DNA of 64,000 nucleotides from Tatlockia sp. (lineage in GTDB: Bacteria; Pseudomonadota; Gammaproteobacteria; Legionellales; Legionellaceae): NCBI GenBank assembly GCA_013697725.1, contig JACCWI010000055.1, positions 186,001-250,000 of the forward strand, written 5' to 3'. Positions 11,109 to 22,345 of this stretch are shown here, piece after piece. The notes below the pieces were generated by a model. The model saw only the letters and a program-made list of their open reading frames with translations, made no database searches and was not told the DNA's origin. The first letter of the stretch is position 1; each line of letters opens with the position of its first letter. The position numbers and the translations under genes were made by a program.

Positions 11109-12560
11109 ATGACAATAGAATTATTAGAAAATATTCACCTGGCAATACCCGAGATGATCATATTGGCTACTGCTTGTGTAACCTTATTAGTAGACTTATT
11201 TTTACGACGCAGTTTTCCTTCCTTGTCTTTTTTCTGTGCCTCAGCGGGATTAATCCTGGCTGCTGCGTTTAACTTTTTATATTTAGGCAGCTATAAAACA
11301 ATAATTTTTAGCGGCTTATTTATCAGTGATGATGTTGCACAGTTGATGAAACTTTTTATCTACCTATCTGTATTTTTAAGTTTTCTATATTCTAAGCAAT
11401 ATATTGAAGAACGAAAGATGCCAACAGGTGATTACTATGTACTAGGGTTATTTTCTACCTTAGGAATGATGGTATTAGTCTCTGCACATTCCTTACTTAC
11501 AATCTATTTAGGTTTAGAATTATTATCACTCCCTCTTTATGCATTAACTGCAATTCGTAGAACAAATAGTGATGCAGCAGAAGCAGCAGTGAAATATTTT
11601 GTTATGGGCGCGATTGCTTCAGGAATGCTTTTATTTGGCCTGTCGCTAGTCTATGGCGCTACAGGTAAATTGGACTTGACGGACATTGCCAATGTAATTT
11701 CTTCCAATTGGAATGGTGACCAAAGCTTATTATTAACTTTTTCGCTTGTATTTATTGTTGCTGGTGTTGGATTTAAATTAGCAGCCATGCCTTTTCACAT
11801 GTGGGCTCCCGATGTTTACCAAGGTGCGCCAACTTCAGTTACCTTATTACTTAGCACTGCACCAAAAATAGCAGCACTTGGTATGGCTTTAAGGTTACTT
11901 ACTTCAGGATTAAGTTTTCCAGAGCTCGCTATTCAATGGCAGCAATTATTGATAGTGATGGCCTTGCTATCAACCGGCTTTGGTAATTTATTTGCAATTG
12001 TGCAGAACAACCTCAAACGATTACTTGCCTATTCAGCTATATCTCATGTTGGTTATGCGCTATTTGGATTAATAGCTCTTAATGCCAGCGGTTATTCCGC
12101 TTCGCTTTTTTATGTACTTATTTATTCAGTCATGACAGTAGCCGCTTTTGGTTTATTGGTACTAATGTCACATAAGGGAATTGAGATAGAAAATGTAGAT
12201 GATCTTAAGGGCTTAAACAAAAGAAACCCCTGGTTAGCTTTTATGATGTTAGTTATCATGTTCTCTATGGCAGGTATACCGCCAACAGTTGGATTTTTTG
12301 CCAAGTTACTAGTTTTAAAAGCTTTGGTTGATGCTCATTTGACCTGGGTTGCTGTACTTGGGCTTTTATTTGCAGTAATTGGTGCCTACTATTATCTTCG
12401 TATCATTAAGGTAATGTACTTTGACGAGGCTGTTGACCAAAACCCAGTAAAATTTTCAACAACTTTAAACCTCATTTTTTCCTTAAATTGTCTTTCTTTA
12501 CTTTATTTAGGTCTATTTCCAACGGGGTTAATTAATGCCTGTGTGAATGCCTTTAGTTAA
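11109..12560 (+). CDS. nuoN: NADH-quinone oxidoreductase subunit N
   Basis: A 483-residue antiporter-like proton-pumping subunit and the last gene of the nuo set. Glu137 in [13 protein letters not shown] corresponds to the conserved channel glutamate, and the segment [19 protein letters not shown] is diagnostic of NuoN. An AATAAGGTT precedes the ATG. Unlike the other nuo genes it stands 140 bp from its upstream neighbour, so it may be expressed at a lower level or have an extra promoter. Confidence 0.96.
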   Translation: MTIELLENIHLAIPEMIILATACVTLLVDLFLRRSFPSLSFFCASAGLILAAAFNFLYLGSYKTIIFSGLFISDDVAQLMKLFIYLSVFLSFLYSKQYIEERKMPTGDYYVLGLFSTLGMMVLVSAHSLLTIYLGLELLSLPLYALTAIRRTNSDAAEAAVKYFVMGAIASGMLLFGLSLVYGATGKLDLTDIANVISSNWNGDQSLLLTFSLVFIVAGVGFKLAAMPFHMWAPDVYQGAPTSVTLLLSTAPKIAALGMALRLLTSGLSFPELAIQWQQLLIVMALLSTGFGNLFAIVQNNLKRLLAYSAISHVGYALFGLIALNASGYSASLFYVLIYSVMTVAAFGLLVLMSHKGIEIENVDDLKGLNKRNPWLAFMMLVIMFSMAGIPPTVGFFAKLLVLKALVDAHLTWVAVLGLLFAVIGAYYYLRIIKVMYFDEAVDQNPVKFSTTLNLIFSLNCLSLLYLGLFPTGLINACVNAFS

Positions 12561-12616
12561 TTAAACAACTAAATTTCAAAGCGAAACTAATATTTAATTT
12601 TTTTGATTTAAAAGGC

Positions 12617-12645
12617 TTGATATGTTTAGGAAGGGTGAGTATACT
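12617..12645 (+). promoter_or_regulatory. Sigma-70 promoter of the initiator tRNA
   Basis: TTGATA (12617-12622) and TATACT (12640-12645) are separated by exactly 17 nt. Transcription would start about 7 bp before the tRNA 5' end, which leaves a very short leader. Confidence 0.7.
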
Positions 12646-12658
12646 TCCCCTCAGTTGA

Positions 12659-12735
<77 letters not shown>

Positions 12736-12744
12736 CTATTTAAG

Positions 12745-12766
12745 AACCCCATTAATGGGGTTTTTT
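12745..12766 (+). terminator. Intrinsic terminator after tRNA-fMet
   Basis: The palindrome AACCCCATTAATGGGGTT (12745-12762) runs straight into a T-rich tail. It lies between the tRNA and rimP, so the tRNA can be made alone or read through into the downstream operon, as in the E. coli metY operon. Confidence 0.8.
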
Positions 12767-12871
12767 ATTATCTGGCATAAGAGAAATTGAACCAGATCAA
12801 TCACGTTATTCATTTCGAAAATAGAAGCTGAACTGAATCAAGTCGTAAATACATAGGCGTATGTTTAATAT

Positions 12872-13318
12872 ATGATGCAAAGCGAAATTGAAGAGCTGTT
12901 GAAACCTCTGATAACTGATTTGGGGTATGAACTATGGGGATGTGAGTACCTTTCACAAGGAAAACATTCTCTTTTGCGGCTATATATAGATAAAGAAGAT
13001 GGAATCGCTGTTGAGGATTGTGAAAAAGTATCTAAACAAGTAAGTGCCTTTCTTGATGTGGAAGATCCTATTTCAGGCAACTATAGTTTGGAGATTTCCT
13101 CTCCAGGCTTACCTCGACCATTATTTTATAAAGAACAATACAAACTTTTTTTAGGTCAGGCAGTCAAAATTAAACTCTTCAAGCCAATAAATGGTAGCCG
13201 AAAATTCTCAGGTGATATTGTAAACATCAACGATGAAATATTGACGCTAAAGGTAGATGGAGAGCTTTTTGAAGTGCCATTTTCCCATATAGTGAAAGCA
13301 AATTTGATAGGTGAGTGA
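12872..13318 (+). CDS. rimP: Ribosome maturation factor RimP
   Basis: A 148-residue factor for maturation of the 30S subunit, the first protein gene of the rimP-nusA-infB operon. The N-terminal alpha/beta domain has the [10 protein letters not shown] and [11 protein letters not shown] stretches, then [19 protein letters not shown] and [14 protein letters not shown], all typical. The C-terminal domain (from about residue 95) is the small SH3-like barrel. ATG codons at 12872 and 12875 are both possible. The stop lies 10 nt before the nusA ATG. Confidence 0.95.
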   Translation: MMQSEIEELLKPLITDLGYELWGCEYLSQGKHSLLRLYIDKEDGIAVEDCEKVSKQVSAFLDVEDPISGNYSLEISSPGLPRPLFYKEQYKLFLGQAVKIKLFKPINGSRKFSGDIVNINDEILTLKVDGELFEVPFSHIVKANLIGE

Positions 13319-13328
13319 GGGGCGAACA

Positions 13329-14807
13329 ATGAGCAAAGAATTGTTACTAGTTGCTGAGGCATTATCTAACGAAAAGGGTGTGAGCAAGGAAGTTGTATTG
13401 CTAGCAATCCAAGCAGCACTTGAATCTGCCACTCGTAAACTCACGGTTAAAGATATTGGTGTCAGAGTCAAATTAGATCCACGAACAGGTGAATACGAAA
13501 CTTTCCGATACTGGGATGTTGTTGAGGAAGATGACTTGGAGTTTCCTGAAAGAGAGTTGACTCTTGAACAGGCGCAAGAACGTGACCCTAACATCAAGAT
13601 TGGCGAGCGCATAGAAGAGTTTATGCCTTCAATTGAATTTGGTCGAATTGCAGCTCAAACTGCTCGTCAAGTTATTATGACAAAAGTGAGAGAAGCAGAA
13701 AGACAACAGGTTGTTGATCAATTTCAAAATAAATTTGGCCAGCTTGTTTATGGTACGGTAAAGAAAGTTACACGCGATAATATCATTATTGATTTAGGAG
13801 GGAAGGCCGAAGCCTTTATGCCTCGTAATGAAATGCTGCCTAATGAAATGTTTAGGCCTAACGATAGGGTTCGTGCCTATCTTTATGAAATTACACCGCA
13901 ATCACGTGGTCCGCAACTTTACGTAAGCCGAATACGTAATGAAATGCTAATTGAGCTTTTTAGAATTGAAGTTCCAGAAATCGGCGAAAACATTATTGAT
14001 GTAAAAGCTGCCGCTCGAGAACCAGGAAACAGAGCCAAAATTGCTGTTAAGACAAATGATGGCCGTATTGACCCAGTTGGTGCATGCGTTGGTATGCGTG
14101 GAGCACGTGTACAAGCGGTATCTAGTGAGCTCGGTGGTGAACGAGTTGATATTATTTTGTGGGATGATAATCCTGCTCAATTGGTGATCAATGCAATGGC
14201 TCCTGCTGAAATTACTTCTATTGTCGTTGATGAAGATAGTCACACAATGGATCTAGCAGTTCAAAAAGATCAGTTGTCTCAAGCGATTGGTAGAAATGGT
14301 CAAAATGTTAGATTAGCAAGCCAACTGACGGGCTGGTCTTTAAACGTTATGACTATTGAAGAATTCAACTCAAAGAGTCAAGAAGAATCAAGTAAAATTA
14401 TTAATCTATTCACTACAAATCTAGGCATAGATGAAGAAATTGCCGCACTTTTAGTAGCTAATGGATTCTCCTCCCTCGAGGAAATTGCTTATGTACCTAA
14501 AGAAGAATTAATGGCAATTGAAGAATTTGATGAAGAAATTGTTGATGAGCTTAGAAATCGAGCAAATGATACGCTGTTAACTCAGGCTCTAACCTCAGGG
14601 CAAGGTATGGCTGGTAGTCCTTCTGATTCCTTAATAACAATGGAAGGGATGACGGATGAATTAGCAAATAAGCTGGCAGCAAAAGGTCTTACGACAATGG
14701 ATGAATTAGCTGAGCAATCAGTAGACGAATTAGTTGATATGGTTGGAATTTCTGAAGAAAAGGCTGCTGAACTGATAATGAAAGCTCGTGAGCCTTGGTT
14801 TCTATAA
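13329..14807 (+). CDS. nusA: Transcription termination/antitermination factor NusA
   Basis: A 492-residue RNA-polymerase-binding factor for pausing, termination and antitermination. It starts with the conserved [16 protein letters not shown] (ATG 13329, preceded by GAGGGGCG). An in-frame GTG at 13311 overlaps rimP and is not needed. Order: N-terminal polymerase-binding domain, S1 domain (about residues 135-200), two KH domains with [11 protein letters not shown] and [12 protein letters not shown], then two C-terminal acidic helix-hairpin-helix repeats. The operon logic (NusA with IF2) is as in E. coli, where NusA feeds back on its own operon. Confidence 0.97.
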   Translation: MSKELLLVAEALSNEKGVSKEVVLLAIQAALESATRKLTVKDIGVRVKLDPRTGEYETFRYWDVVEEDDLEFPERELTLEQAQERDPNIKIGERIEEFMPSIEFGRIAAQTARQVIMTKVREAERQQVVDQFQNKFGQLVYGTVKKVTRDNIIIDLGGKAEAFMPRNEMLPNEMFRPNDRVRAYLYEITPQSRGPQLYVSRIRNEMLIELFRIEVPEIGENIIDVKAAAREPGNRAKIAVKTNDGRIDPVGACVGMRGARVQAVSSELGGERVDIILWDDNPAQLVINAMAPAEITSIVVDEDSHTMDLAVQKDQLSQAIGRNGQNVRLASQLTGWSLNVMTIEEFNSKSQEESSKIINLFTTNLGIDEEIAALLVANGFSSLEEIAYVPKEELMAIEEFDEEIVDELRNRANDTLLTQALTSGQGMAGSPSDSLITMEGMTDELANKLAAKGLTTMDELAEQSVDELVDMVGISEEKAAELIMKAREPWFL

Positions 14808-14812
14808 ATTAA

Positions 14813-14860
14813 TAACGGCTAAGAGAAATGTTAATTGAATACAAGTAAAATTAGCCGTTA
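14813..14860 (+). repeat. Perfect 10-bp inverted repeat in the nusA-infB spacer
   Basis: TAACGGCTAA (14813-14822) and TTAGCCGTTA (14851-14860) are exact reverse complements 28 nt apart. The first arm starts 6 nt after the nusA stop. No T-run follows. It could be a processing hairpin or, less likely, an operator. Confidence 0.5.
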
Positions 14861-14964
14861 GGTAGTACAAATTTGGTATTTTTTTATGGCTTCGTGTTTT
14901 GCGAAAAGGCATTTAGAAAGCCGTTAAAGTTCTTACACTTCTGTGTTTGAATCGTTAGAATCAA

Positions 14965-14991
14965 AGCAGCTCTTACAATCAAAGAGTTGCT
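14965..14991 (+). promoter_or_regulatory. Hairpin next to the infB ribosome binding site
   Basis: AGCAGCTCTT (14965-14974) and AAGAGTTGCT (14982-14991) pair over ten positions with one G-U and a 7-nt loop. The stem ends 2 nt before the strong Shine-Dalgarno run AAGGGGG (14994-15000) of infB. A role in setting IF2 translation or mRNA processing is inferred. Confidence 0.45.
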
Positions 14992-15008
14992 GAAAGGGGG
15001 TTAATTTT

Positions 15009-17576
15009 ATGGCTGATGTGACGGTTAAACAATTGGCGCAGGTCGTGGGTATCCCAGTTGAACGCCTATTGACCCAGTTACAGGAAGCAGGCTTATCATT
15101 TACGGACGCAGATCTAACGGTAAATGAAGATCAAAAACGAATTTTGCTTAATCATCTAAAATCTAATGCTAGCCCTGAGACAAGAACCACGCCTGAGCGA
15201 ATTACACTGAAACGTAAAAGCCTCACACAGGTTAAATTAGGGCATGACGTACACAGTGGAAAAACTGTTAATATAGAGGTTCGCACTAAAAAAACCTATG
15301 TTAAACGTACTAGCCTAGTTGACCAGCAAAATGAACTTGAAGCCGAAGTTGAAGAAGAGACTTCTTTACATCAAGAAAAATCTGATGATCTTGCAGTAGC
15401 AACGGAAGAAAAAGAAGCTTTGTCTCAGACCACTGCAGAAACTAATTCTACTGACAAAGAGAGCGCTCAATCTAATGAAAGCTTAGCCGATGAACAGAAA
15501 AATTCAGAAACTGACAAAGATTTTTTGAAGGTTGTACAGCAGACTACTGAAACACCTGTGGTTGTGCCTATTGAAGAAACCAAAGTTGCTGACAAAGCTA
15601 AGAAAAAACACCCTGAGAAAACTGAAAAAGAATCCGAAGCTGAATTTAAAAAAGCAAAAAAGAAAGCTAAATATACAGCACCTGTGCAAGAAGACGATGA
15701 CCGAGACTCAGGACGTCATAAACGCAACAAATTTAAAAAACGCAGAGGCGCAGAAAAATCTGAAAAATATCGGGAAGCCGAGGAAGCATTAACCCACGGT
15801 TTTGCTATGCCAACGACCCCAGTTATTCGTGAAGTAGCTATTCCTGAAACAATAACCGTAGCTGAATTAGCTAAGCGTATGTCAGTTAAAGCTGCAGAAG
15901 TTATAAAAGTGATGATTAACTTGGGCGCTATGGCCACGATTAATCAGGTTATCGATCAAGATACCGCCGTTATTGTGGTGGAAGAAATGGGCCACAAACC
16001 CCATTTGCTAAAAGAAAGCGCGATAGAAGATAATTTAGGCGATGCCCTTACAAAGGGAAGCCGTTTGGAATCCCGCGCGCCCGTAGTAACCATCATGGGT
16101 CACGTTGATCATGGTAAAACCTCGTTACTTGACTATATACGAACCACTAAAGTAGCAGCCGGTGAAGCAGGCGGAATTACCCAGCATATCGGTGCTTATC
16201 ATGTGAGTACGCCTAAAGGAAATATTACCTTCCTGGACACACCCGGCCATGCTGCCTTTACTGCAATGCGTGCTCGTGGCGCCCAGGCAACAGATATTGT
16301 TATTCTCATAGTTGCTGCTGATGACGGGGTAAAACCTCAAACGGCTGAAGCAATACAACATGCAAAAGCTGCAAAAGTACCAATTATCGTGGCTATTAAC
16401 AAAATGGATAAACCTGATGCAGATCTCGATCGGGTAATGAATGAGTTATCAGTTCACGAAGTAATTCCTGAAGCGTGGGGTGGTGATACCATTTTTGCTC
16501 AAATTTCAGCTAAAACTGGCTTGGGTATCGATGCTTTATTGGATTCCATTCTTTTGCAAGCAGAAGTGTTGGAGCTAAGAGCTAATACCGATGGTGCAGC
16601 AAAAGGGGTGGTTATTGAATCACGGCTTGATAAAGGCTTAGGTCCTGTAGCAACTGTGCTTGTTCAAAGCGGCACCTTGCATCGCGGTGATATTATCCTT
16701 GCAGGTTTACAATATGGTCGCGTCCGTGCCTTGGTAAGCGATAGTGGTAATGCCGTTGAAAGCGCAGGACCTTCAATTCCGGTAGAAGTTCTGGGTCTTT
16801 CGGCTGTGCCTCATGCAGGTGACGAAGCAGTTGTTGTTCCTGACGAAAAACGGGCTCGAGAAGTTGCTTTATTCCGTCAAGGAAAATTTCGTGATATCAA
16901 ATTGGCGAGAAAGCAAAAATCATCATTGGAAGGTATTTTTGAGAACATGACTGTTGCAGAGGCGAAGTCCTTACCCGTCGTTCTTAAAGCGGATGTACAA
17001 GGCTCTATCGAAGCAATTACTGATGCCTTAATTAAATTATCTACAGATGAAGTGAAGGTCGAAATTGTCTCAGCTGGTGTTGGTGGAATTACTGAATCAG
17101 ATGTTCATTTAGCAATTGCTTCAAATGCCATTCTGATTGGCTTCAACGTCCGTGCTGATAATAGTGGTAGACGTTTAGCTGAACAAGAATCTGTTGCCTT
17201 GCATTATTACAGTGTTATTTATGACATCGTTGATCAAGTAAAAGGCGCCTTAACCGGTATGTTAGCACCGCAGTTTAAAGAAGAAATTATTGGTATTGCT
17301 GAAGTCCGAGATGTATTCCGCTCGCCAAAGATAGGCTCCATTGCCGGATGCATGGTTATTGAAGGTATGATTAAACGCAATAATCCAATTCGAGTATTGA
17401 GAAACAACGTAGTGATTTATGAAGGCACTTTAGAATCCTTACGTCGATTTAAAGATGATGTTGTCGAAGTTCGCCAAGGGATTGAGTGTGGTATTGGGGT
17501 AAAAAATTACAATGATATTAAACCTGGCGACTTGATTGAAGTGTTTGAAACCATTGAAATAAAGCGAGATTTATGA
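15009..17576 (+). CDS. infB: Translation initiation factor IF-2
   Basis: An 855-residue GTPase that brings fMet-tRNA to the 30S start site; the initiator tRNA gene is 2.3 kb upstream. Order: IF2 N-terminal subdomain (residues 1-50), a long Lys/Glu-rich linker (about 90-270), a second IF2_N domain (about 280-330), and the G domain with GHVDHGKTS (about 362-370), DTPGHAAF and NKMD, then the beta-barrel and C-terminal fMet-tRNA-binding domains. The start follows AAGGGGG by 8 nt. Only the ATG at 15009 fits. The stop overlaps rbfA by 4 nt (ATGA). Confidence 0.97.
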   Translation: MADVTVKQLAQVVGIPVERLLTQLQEAGLSFTDADLTVNEDQKRILLNHLKSNASPETRTTPERITLKRKSLTQVKLGHDVHSGKTVNIEVRTKKTYVKRTSLVDQQNELEAEVEEETSLHQEKSDDLAVATEEKEALSQTTAETNSTDKESAQSNESLADEQKNSETDKDFLKVVQQTTETPVVVPIEETKVADKAKKKHPEKTEKESEAEFKKAKKKAKYTAPVQEDDDRDSGRHKRNKFKKRRGAEKSEKYREAEEALTHGFAMPTTPVIREVAIPETITVAELAKRMSVKAAEVIKVMINLGAMATINQVIDQDTAVIVVEEMGHKPHLLKESAIEDNLGDALTKGSRLESRAPVVTIMGHVDHGKTSLLDYIRTTKVAAGEAGGITQHIGAYHVSTPKGNITFLDTPGHAAFTAMRARGAQATDIVILIVAADDGVKPQTAEAIQHAKAAKVPIIVAINKMDKPDADLDRVMNELSVHEVIPEAWGGDTIFAQISAKTGLGIDALLDSILLQAEVLELRANTDGAAKGVVIESRLDKGLGPVATVLVQSGTLHRGDIILAGLQYGRVRALVSDSGNAVESAGPSIPVEVLGLSAVPHAGDEAVVVPDEKRAREVALFRQGKFRDIKLARKQKSSLEGIFENMTVAEAKSLPVVLKADVQGSIEAITDALIKLSTDEVKVEIVSAGVGGITESDVHLAIASNAILIGFNVRADNSGRRLAEQESVALHYYSVIYDIVDQVKGALTGMLAPQFKEEIIGIAEVRDVFRSPKIGSIAGCMVIEGMIKRNNPIRVLRNNVVIYEGTLESLRRFKDDVVEVRQGIECGIGVKNYNDIKPGDLIEVFETIEIKRDL

Positions 17577-17944
17577 CAAACGAGTTTAAGCGCACAGACC
17601 GTATTGCAGAAATGATGCAACGTAAATTGTCGCAATTAATTCAGCAGGAAATTAAAGATCCGCGCCTACCAGCTTTTGTTACTATTTCAACGGTGAAGGT
17701 AGCCTCAGATTTAAGCCATGCTAAAGTATATTTTACCGTGCTCAACGCAGATGTTGCAGAAACTAAAGCAGTTTTAGATTCTGCAGCGCCTTACCTAAGA
17801 AAAGCGTTGGCTCGAAGTGTAAAGCTTCGCACAGTGCCTCAACTTCATTTTGTCTATGATGAATCAGTTGAGTATGGCAGACGATTGAGCCGTTTGATTG
17901 ATGAGCTAACCCCTCCTGATTCTGAGAATGATGAACAAAGCTGA
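17573..17944 (+). CDS. rbfA: 30S ribosome-binding factor A
   Basis: A 123-residue KH-like factor for late 30S maturation and cold adaptation. It shows the family pattern [27 protein letters not shown] at the N terminus and the [14 protein letters not shown] block near the C terminus. The start codon overlaps the infB stop (ATGA), and its own end overlaps truB by 17 nt, so the three are probably translationally coupled. Confidence 0.95.
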   Translation: MTNEFKRTDRIAEMMQRKLSQLIQQEIKDPRLPAFVTISTVKVASDLSHAKVYFTVLNADVAETKAVLDSAAPYLRKALARSVKLRTVPQLHFVYDESVEYGRRLSRLIDELTPPDSENDEQS

Positions 17945-18836
17945 ACCCAAACAGGCGATAAATGGAATTTTATTAGTTAACAAACCTCAGGGGCTTAGTT
18001 CTAATACTCTTTTACAGCATGTAAAACGCTTATTCAACGCCCAAAAAGCCGGGCATACTGGAAGTCTTGATCCGCTAGCAACCGGCATGTTGCCCATCTG
18101 TTTTGGTGAGGCTACTAAAATCTCTCAATTTCTTCTTGATGCAGATAAATGCTATGAAGCCACGGGTTTATTAGGCATTAAAACGAACACAGCTGATGCA
18201 ATGGGTGAAATAATTGAATCTACGGATTCTTTTAATGTTACCGAAGCTCAACTGCTTGAAGTTATAAATTCATTTAAGGGTACAACTCCACAAATACCTT
18301 CAATGTTTTCGGCTCTTAAATTCAAGGGCAAACCACTTTATAAATACGCTCGAGATGGGATTACTATTGAGCGGGAAGCAAGAGATATTACCATTCATGA
18401 GTTAGAGCTTAAGCGCTTTAATGGTAAAGAATTCGAGATTAAACTGTCCTGTTCAAAAGGGACCTACATACGTAATCTTGTAGAAGACATCGGCGCTTTG
18501 TTAGGAGTTGGTGCTCATGTTACTCAATTGCATCGATTAAGTACCGCAGGCTTTGATAGCGAAGCGATGTATTCTCTTGAGGATTTAGAAAAAAAAACGT
18601 TGACTGAATTGAATGCCTGTTTATTGCCAACTGATCGCGCTGTTGATTATTATCCACAAGTCAATCTCAAGGTCGATGAAACGATGGCGTTACGTCAGGG
18701 TAAGGCAATAAAAATTACTAAGGATGATGAACTGGAAGGTTGTGTTCGTCTTTATGATGAAAAAAAAGAATTTATAGGACTTGGCCTGTTAGATAGCGTT
18801 GGCAGGCTAATAGTTAAACGATTATTTGCATTTTAA
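17928..18836 (+). CDS. truB: tRNA pseudouridine(55) synthase
   Basis: A 302-residue enzyme that makes pseudouridine 55 in the T loop of tRNAs. The catalytic aspartate lies in [15 protein letters not shown] (residues ~39-53), and the later YKYARDG and [13 protein letters not shown] blocks are also conserved. The C-terminal part has a small PUA-like domain. ATG codons at 17928 and 17931 are both possible inside the end of rbfA. Confidence 0.95.
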   Translation: MMNKAEPKQAINGILLVNKPQGLSSNTLLQHVKRLFNAQKAGHTGSLDPLATGMLPICFGEATKISQFLLDADKCYEATGLLGIKTNTADAMGEIIESTDSFNVTEAQLLEVINSFKGTTPQIPSMFSALKFKGKPLYKYARDGITIEREARDITIHELELKRFNGKEFEIKLSCSKGTYIRNLVEDIGALLGVGAHVTQLHRLSTAGFDSEAMYSLEDLEKKTLTELNACLLPTDRAVDYYPQVNLKVDETMALRQGKAIKITKDDELEGCVRLYDEKKEFIGLGLLDSVGRLIVKRLFAF

Positions 18837-18924
18837 TCAAGTAGTTAGATCTAAATTACTAGCATTCACCCTCCTTGATTAGGCAATCAAAGATCTTGAT
18901 TTCACAATTAATATTAGCTAGTAC

Positions 18925-18953
18925 TTGTGTATCGCGACATGCCTTGATAAAAT
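18925..18953 (+). promoter_or_regulatory. Sigma-70 promoter for rpsO
   Basis: TTGTGT (18925-18930) and TAAAAT (18948-18953) are spaced by 17 nt, in the 161-bp gap after truB. The leader to rpsO would be about 38 nt, with AGGAG before the ATG. Confidence 0.55.
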
Positions 18954-18997
18954 GCTTCCCTTTAATTAAATACTGAGCTTATTTCCAGGAGTAAACC

Positions 18998-19273
18998 ATG
19001 TCGCTAACTAGCGCACAAAAAGTAGAAATCGTTAATGAATACAAACGAGCAGATAATGATACTGGTTCTCCAGAAGTCCAGGTTTCGTTAATGACAGGTC
19101 GTATTAAATATTTAACGGAACACTTTAAAGTTAATAAAAAAGATTTTCATTCGCGCAGAGGCTTGCAAGAGTTAGTCAATAAGCGCCGCAAATTACTTAA
19201 GTATCTGAAAAGAAATGACCACGCTCGTTATCAAACTTTAATTCAAAGTTTAGGATTAAGAGATTCTTATTAA
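18998..19273 (+). CDS. rpsO: 30S ribosomal protein S15
   Basis: A 91-residue primary 16S-binding protein, full length. The family blocks [24 protein letters not shown]-type [19 protein letters not shown] and YLKRND are all there. It has its own promoter and is followed by a good terminator, so it can be expressed apart from truB and pnp. The truB-rpsO-pnp order is the ancestral gammaproteobacterial one. Confidence 0.98.
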   Translation: MSLTSAQKVEIVNEYKRADNDTGSPEVQVSLMTGRIKYLTEHFKVNKKDFHSRRGLQELVNKRRKLLKYLKRNDHARYQTLIQSLGLRDSY

Positions 19274-19327
19274 TTTACTAAGAAGGCTAGTGAGCTACGG
19301 ACTTGCAATTTTTTAATCCAAAATGAG

Positions 19328-19352
19328 AGGCGCAGTTTTTATGCGCCTTTTT
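19328..19352 (+). terminator. Intrinsic terminator between rpsO and pnp
   Basis: The arms AGGCGCA (19328-19334) and TGCGCCT (19342-19348) pair with a 7-nt loop and run into TTTTT. It sits where E. coli has the rpsO terminator t1. Confidence 0.85.
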
Positions 19353-19445
19353 GTTATTATCCAAAATTACGATAATTAGATTAGATTCAAATTAGGGTAA
19401 AATCTTTTTAATGTAAGAGGATTCATATTACTATTGAGGTGAGAC

Positions 19446-21638
19446 GTGACTAAAATCACTAAAGAAATACGCTACGGTCAACACACGCTTGTGCTTGAAA
19501 CTGGAGAAGTAGCAAGACAAGCTGATGGTGCTGTTTTTGCAAGTATGGCAGGTACACAAGTTTTAGTAACGGTTGTTGGTCGCAAAGGTACAGCAGACGT
19601 TAGAGATTTTTTCCCTCTGACTGTTAACTATCAAGAAAAATCTTTTGCTGCCGGTAAAATACCTGGCGGATTCAATAAGCGTGAAGGTCGTCCTAGTGAG
19701 ATAGAGACTCTCATTTCACGTCTTATGGATAGACCTTTACGTCCTTTATTTCCGGCCGGTTTCCGCAATGAAGTGCAAATTATTGCAACGGTTTTATCGT
19801 TAAACCCCGATGTTCCCGCAGATATCGTGGCAATGATTGCTGCATCGGCTGCGCTGTCAATTTCAGGAATTCCTTTCCAAGGTCCAATTGGAGCTGCACG
19901 TGTTGGTTACAAAGACGGTATTTATTTATTAAATCCCAGTCACAAAGAGATTATTGAGTCTGAGTTGGATTTAGTGGTAGCTGGAACTGAAGATGCCATT
20001 TTAATGGTTGAGTCAGAAGCTAAAGAACTGAGTGAAGAAATCATGCTTGGCGCAGTTTTATATGGCCATGAAATGATGAAAGGCGTTATAAGAGCGATAA
20101 AAGAATTAGCTAATGAAACAGGTCGTACTCGCTGGGACTGGTCTCCAGCTCCTGTTGATACAGCTCTGGAAGCACGTATCGCTGAACTAGCTAGCGATTC
20201 AGTCACTGAAGCTTATTTAATTAAAGATAAAACGCAACGTTATCAACGTTTAGATGAAGTCAGATCAAAATTAAATGAAGCGCTTAGTAGCGAACAAGAA
20301 GAACTGAAATTAGATGAGGTCTCCAAAATCCTGGATTCCTTGGAAAAATCAATTGTACGTAATCGTATTCTTGATGGCGAACCACGTATTGATGGACGCG
20401 ATCAAAAAACGGTTCGTCCTATCGCTGTTCGCACCAAATTTTTGGAAAGAACACATGGTTCCGCTTTATTTACTCGTGGCGAGACGCAAGCTATTGTCGC
20501 AGTGACCTTAGGTAATGAGCGTGATGCACAAACTCTGGATAGTTTAGCGGGTGAGTCAAAAGATAGATTCATGTTGCATTACAACTTCCCTCCCTATTCA
20601 GTGGGTGAAGTAGGTATGGTTGGTAGTCCTAAACGTCGTGAGATAGGCCATGGCCGTTTAGCTAAACGAAGTATGATGGCTGTTTTGCCGACTGCAAGTG
20701 AATTCCCCTATGTTTTACGTATCGTTTCTGAAATTACGGAATCAAATGGTTCAAGCTCTATGGCTACTGTTTGTGGTACAAGTTTAGCATTAATGGATGC
20801 TGGTGTTCCTATCAAGGCGCCGGTAGCTGGTGTTGCTATGGGACTTATTAAAGATGGTGAGCGTTTTGCTGTACTAACCGATATCTTGGGTGATGAAGAT
20901 CATTTAGGAGATATGGACTTTAAAGTTGCCGGAACTGAAAAGGGCATCACAGCACTGCAAATGGATATCAAAATTACCGGAATTACTAAAGAAATTATGG
21001 AACAGGCTTTAGAGCAAGCCTTAGCTGGCAGGACTCATATATTAGGTGTGATGAATAATTCACTGGCAGGACATCGTGATGAATTGTCAAAGCATGCACC
21101 CAGAATCACTACCATGAAAGTAGCTGAAGACAAAATACGAACTATTATTGGTAAAGGTGGTTCTACCATCAAAGGGCTAATCGAAAGCACAGGGGTTGCT
21201 ATTGATATTGATGATAGCGGAAATGTGCAATTATTTTCACCGGATGCAGATGCTTTGGAAGAAGCGCAACGACAAATTAAAGCCTTAATTGCTGATGTTG
21301 AAGTGGGTCAGACTTACAAAGGTAAAGTGATTAAAATTGTAGATTTTGGCGCCTTTATTAATCTTCTTCCTGGTAAAGATGGTTTGTTACATATTTCCCA
21401 AATTTGCTCTGACCGTTCACAAAAGGTTGAATCCATGCTAACTGAAGGACAAGATATTGATGTCTTCGTGGCGGGTGTTGACAAGCAAGGACGGGTCAAG
21501 CTGGAATGGAAAGATAGGCCACAAGCAGCTGTGTCTAATGAAGCGCCTGCTGATGCCGAAGCTGAAACTGATTCAGAATCGATTGATTCAATGGATGTTG
21601 AAAGTGAAGAGATTGAATCGTCTTCTAAAGAAGATTAA
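19446..21638 (+). CDS. pnp: Polyribonucleotide nucleotidyltransferase (PNPase)
   Basis: A 730-residue phosphorolytic 3'-5' exoribonuclease of the degradosome. Two RNase PH-like domains flank an alpha-helical part; the second holds the active-site [10 protein letters not shown] and GRREIGHG-type [13 protein letters not shown] blocks. A KH domain with [12 protein letters not shown] (about residues 562-573) and an S1 domain (about 622-690) follow, then an acidic Ser/Glu tail. The start is GTG 19446, preceded by GAGGTGAG. A weak promoter-like TTAGAT/TAAAAT pair (19376/19398) lies upstream. Confidence 0.97.
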   Translation: MTKITKEIRYGQHTLVLETGEVARQADGAVFASMAGTQVLVTVVGRKGTADVRDFFPLTVNYQEKSFAAGKIPGGFNKREGRPSEIETLISRLMDRPLRPLFPAGFRNEVQIIATVLSLNPDVPADIVAMIAASAALSISGIPFQGPIGAARVGYKDGIYLLNPSHKEIIESELDLVVAGTEDAILMVESEAKELSEEIMLGAVLYGHEMMKGVIRAIKELANETGRTRWDWSPAPVDTALEARIAELASDSVTEAYLIKDKTQRYQRLDEVRSKLNEALSSEQEELKLDEVSKILDSLEKSIVRNRILDGEPRIDGRDQKTVRPIAVRTKFLERTHGSALFTRGETQAIVAVTLGNERDAQTLDSLAGESKDRFMLHYNFPPYSVGEVGMVGSPKRREIGHGRLAKRSMMAVLPTASEFPYVLRIVSEITESNGSSSMATVCGTSLALMDAGVPIKAPVAGVAMGLIKDGERFAVLTDILGDEDHLGDMDFKVAGTEKGITALQMDIKITGITKEIMEQALEQALAGRTHILGVMNNSLAGHRDELSKHAPRITTMKVAEDKIRTIIGKGGSTIKGLIESTGVAIDIDDSGNVQLFSPDADALEEAQRQIKALIADVEVGQTYKGKVIKIVDFGAFINLLPGKDGLLHISQICSDRSQKVESMLTEGQDIDVFVAGVDKQGRVKLEWKDRPQAAVSNEAPADAEAETDSESIDSMDVESEEIESSSKED

Positions 21639-21643
21639 TTTGC

Positions 21644-21673
21644 TAAGTAGGTTTAAAAGATTAAACCTACTTA
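21644..21673. repeat. 13-bp perfect hairpin after pnp
   Basis: TAAGTAGGTTTAA (21644-21656) and its exact complement (21661-21673) enclose a 4-nt loop AAGA. There is no T-run behind it. It begins 6 nt after the pnp stop and could shield the 3' end of the message. Confidence 0.5.
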
Positions 21674-21719
21674 AAGTTTAACCAGCTAGTAAATACAGTT
21701 AGACAGCGACATCTTGAAC

Positions 21720-21754
21720 ACTGTCATTCTAACCGGGGTTAGAATGACAGTTTT
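21720..21754. terminator. Strong terminator hairpin between convergent pnp and folE
   Basis: CTGTCATTCTAACC (21721-21734) pairs with its exact complement (21737-21750) and is followed by TTTTAATATT on the + strand. This fits termination of pnp. On the minus strand the hairpin lies about 40 bp beyond the folE stop and lacks a U-tract. Confidence 0.65.
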
Positions 21755-21791
21755 AATATTCCCTAGTATTAAATGTATAAATTAAAGATTA

Positions 21792-22334
21792 TTAATTTTT
21801 AATTAAAAGCAGAAATTCATTGCGGCTCGAATGATTATCACGCAACTCGCCTAACATCACTGAAGTGGTCATGGCTGAATGCTGTTTTTCTACTCCACGC
21901 ATCATCATACAAAGATGTTTCGCTTCTACAATCACAGCGACTCCGCGTGCTCCAGTGATGGATATAATACAATCTGCAATTTCTGAAGTTAAACGCTCCT
22001 GAATCTGTAAACGGCGTGCAAAATATTCGACAATCCTTGCTATTTTTGACAGACCAATCACTTTACCATCCGGCAAATAACCAACATGGCAATGGCCAAA
22101 AAAAGGTAGTAAATGGTGTTCACACATGGAATACATTTCAATATTCTTCACAATGACCATTTCATTCATGTCAGATTCAAAAAGAGCTTCATTTATAATT
22201 TCATTAAGGTTTTCTTTATAGCCTTTTGTCAGATAACGTAAGGCATTAGCTGCGCGCATCGGAGTGCCTTTCAGGCCTTCACGGGTCACGTCTTCACCCA
22301 ATTCTTTTAAAATCTTTTCATACTGTTTATGCAT
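21792..22334 (-). CDS. folE: GTP cyclohydrolase I
   Basis: A 180-residue enzyme converting GTP to 7,8-dihydroneopterin triphosphate, the first step of folate/pterin synthesis. The zinc and catalytic residues are visible: Cys71 and His74 in MCEHHLLPF, with a second cysteine in [11 protein letters not shown]. The N-terminal [13 protein letters not shown] and the [17 protein letters not shown] blocks are typical. It starts 11 nt after the HIT-family gene stop, so the two are likely co-transcribed. Confidence 0.95.
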   Translation of the reverse strand: MHKQYEKILKELGEDVTREGLKGTPMRAANALRYLTKGYKENLNEIINEALFESDMNEMVIVKNIEMYSMCEHHLLPFFGHCHVGYLPDGKVIGLSKIARIVEYFARRLQIQERLTSEIADCIISITGARGVAVIVEAKHLCMMMRGVEKQHSAMTTSVMLGELRDNHSSRNEFLLLIKN

Positions 22335-22345
22335 TATATTCTGCC

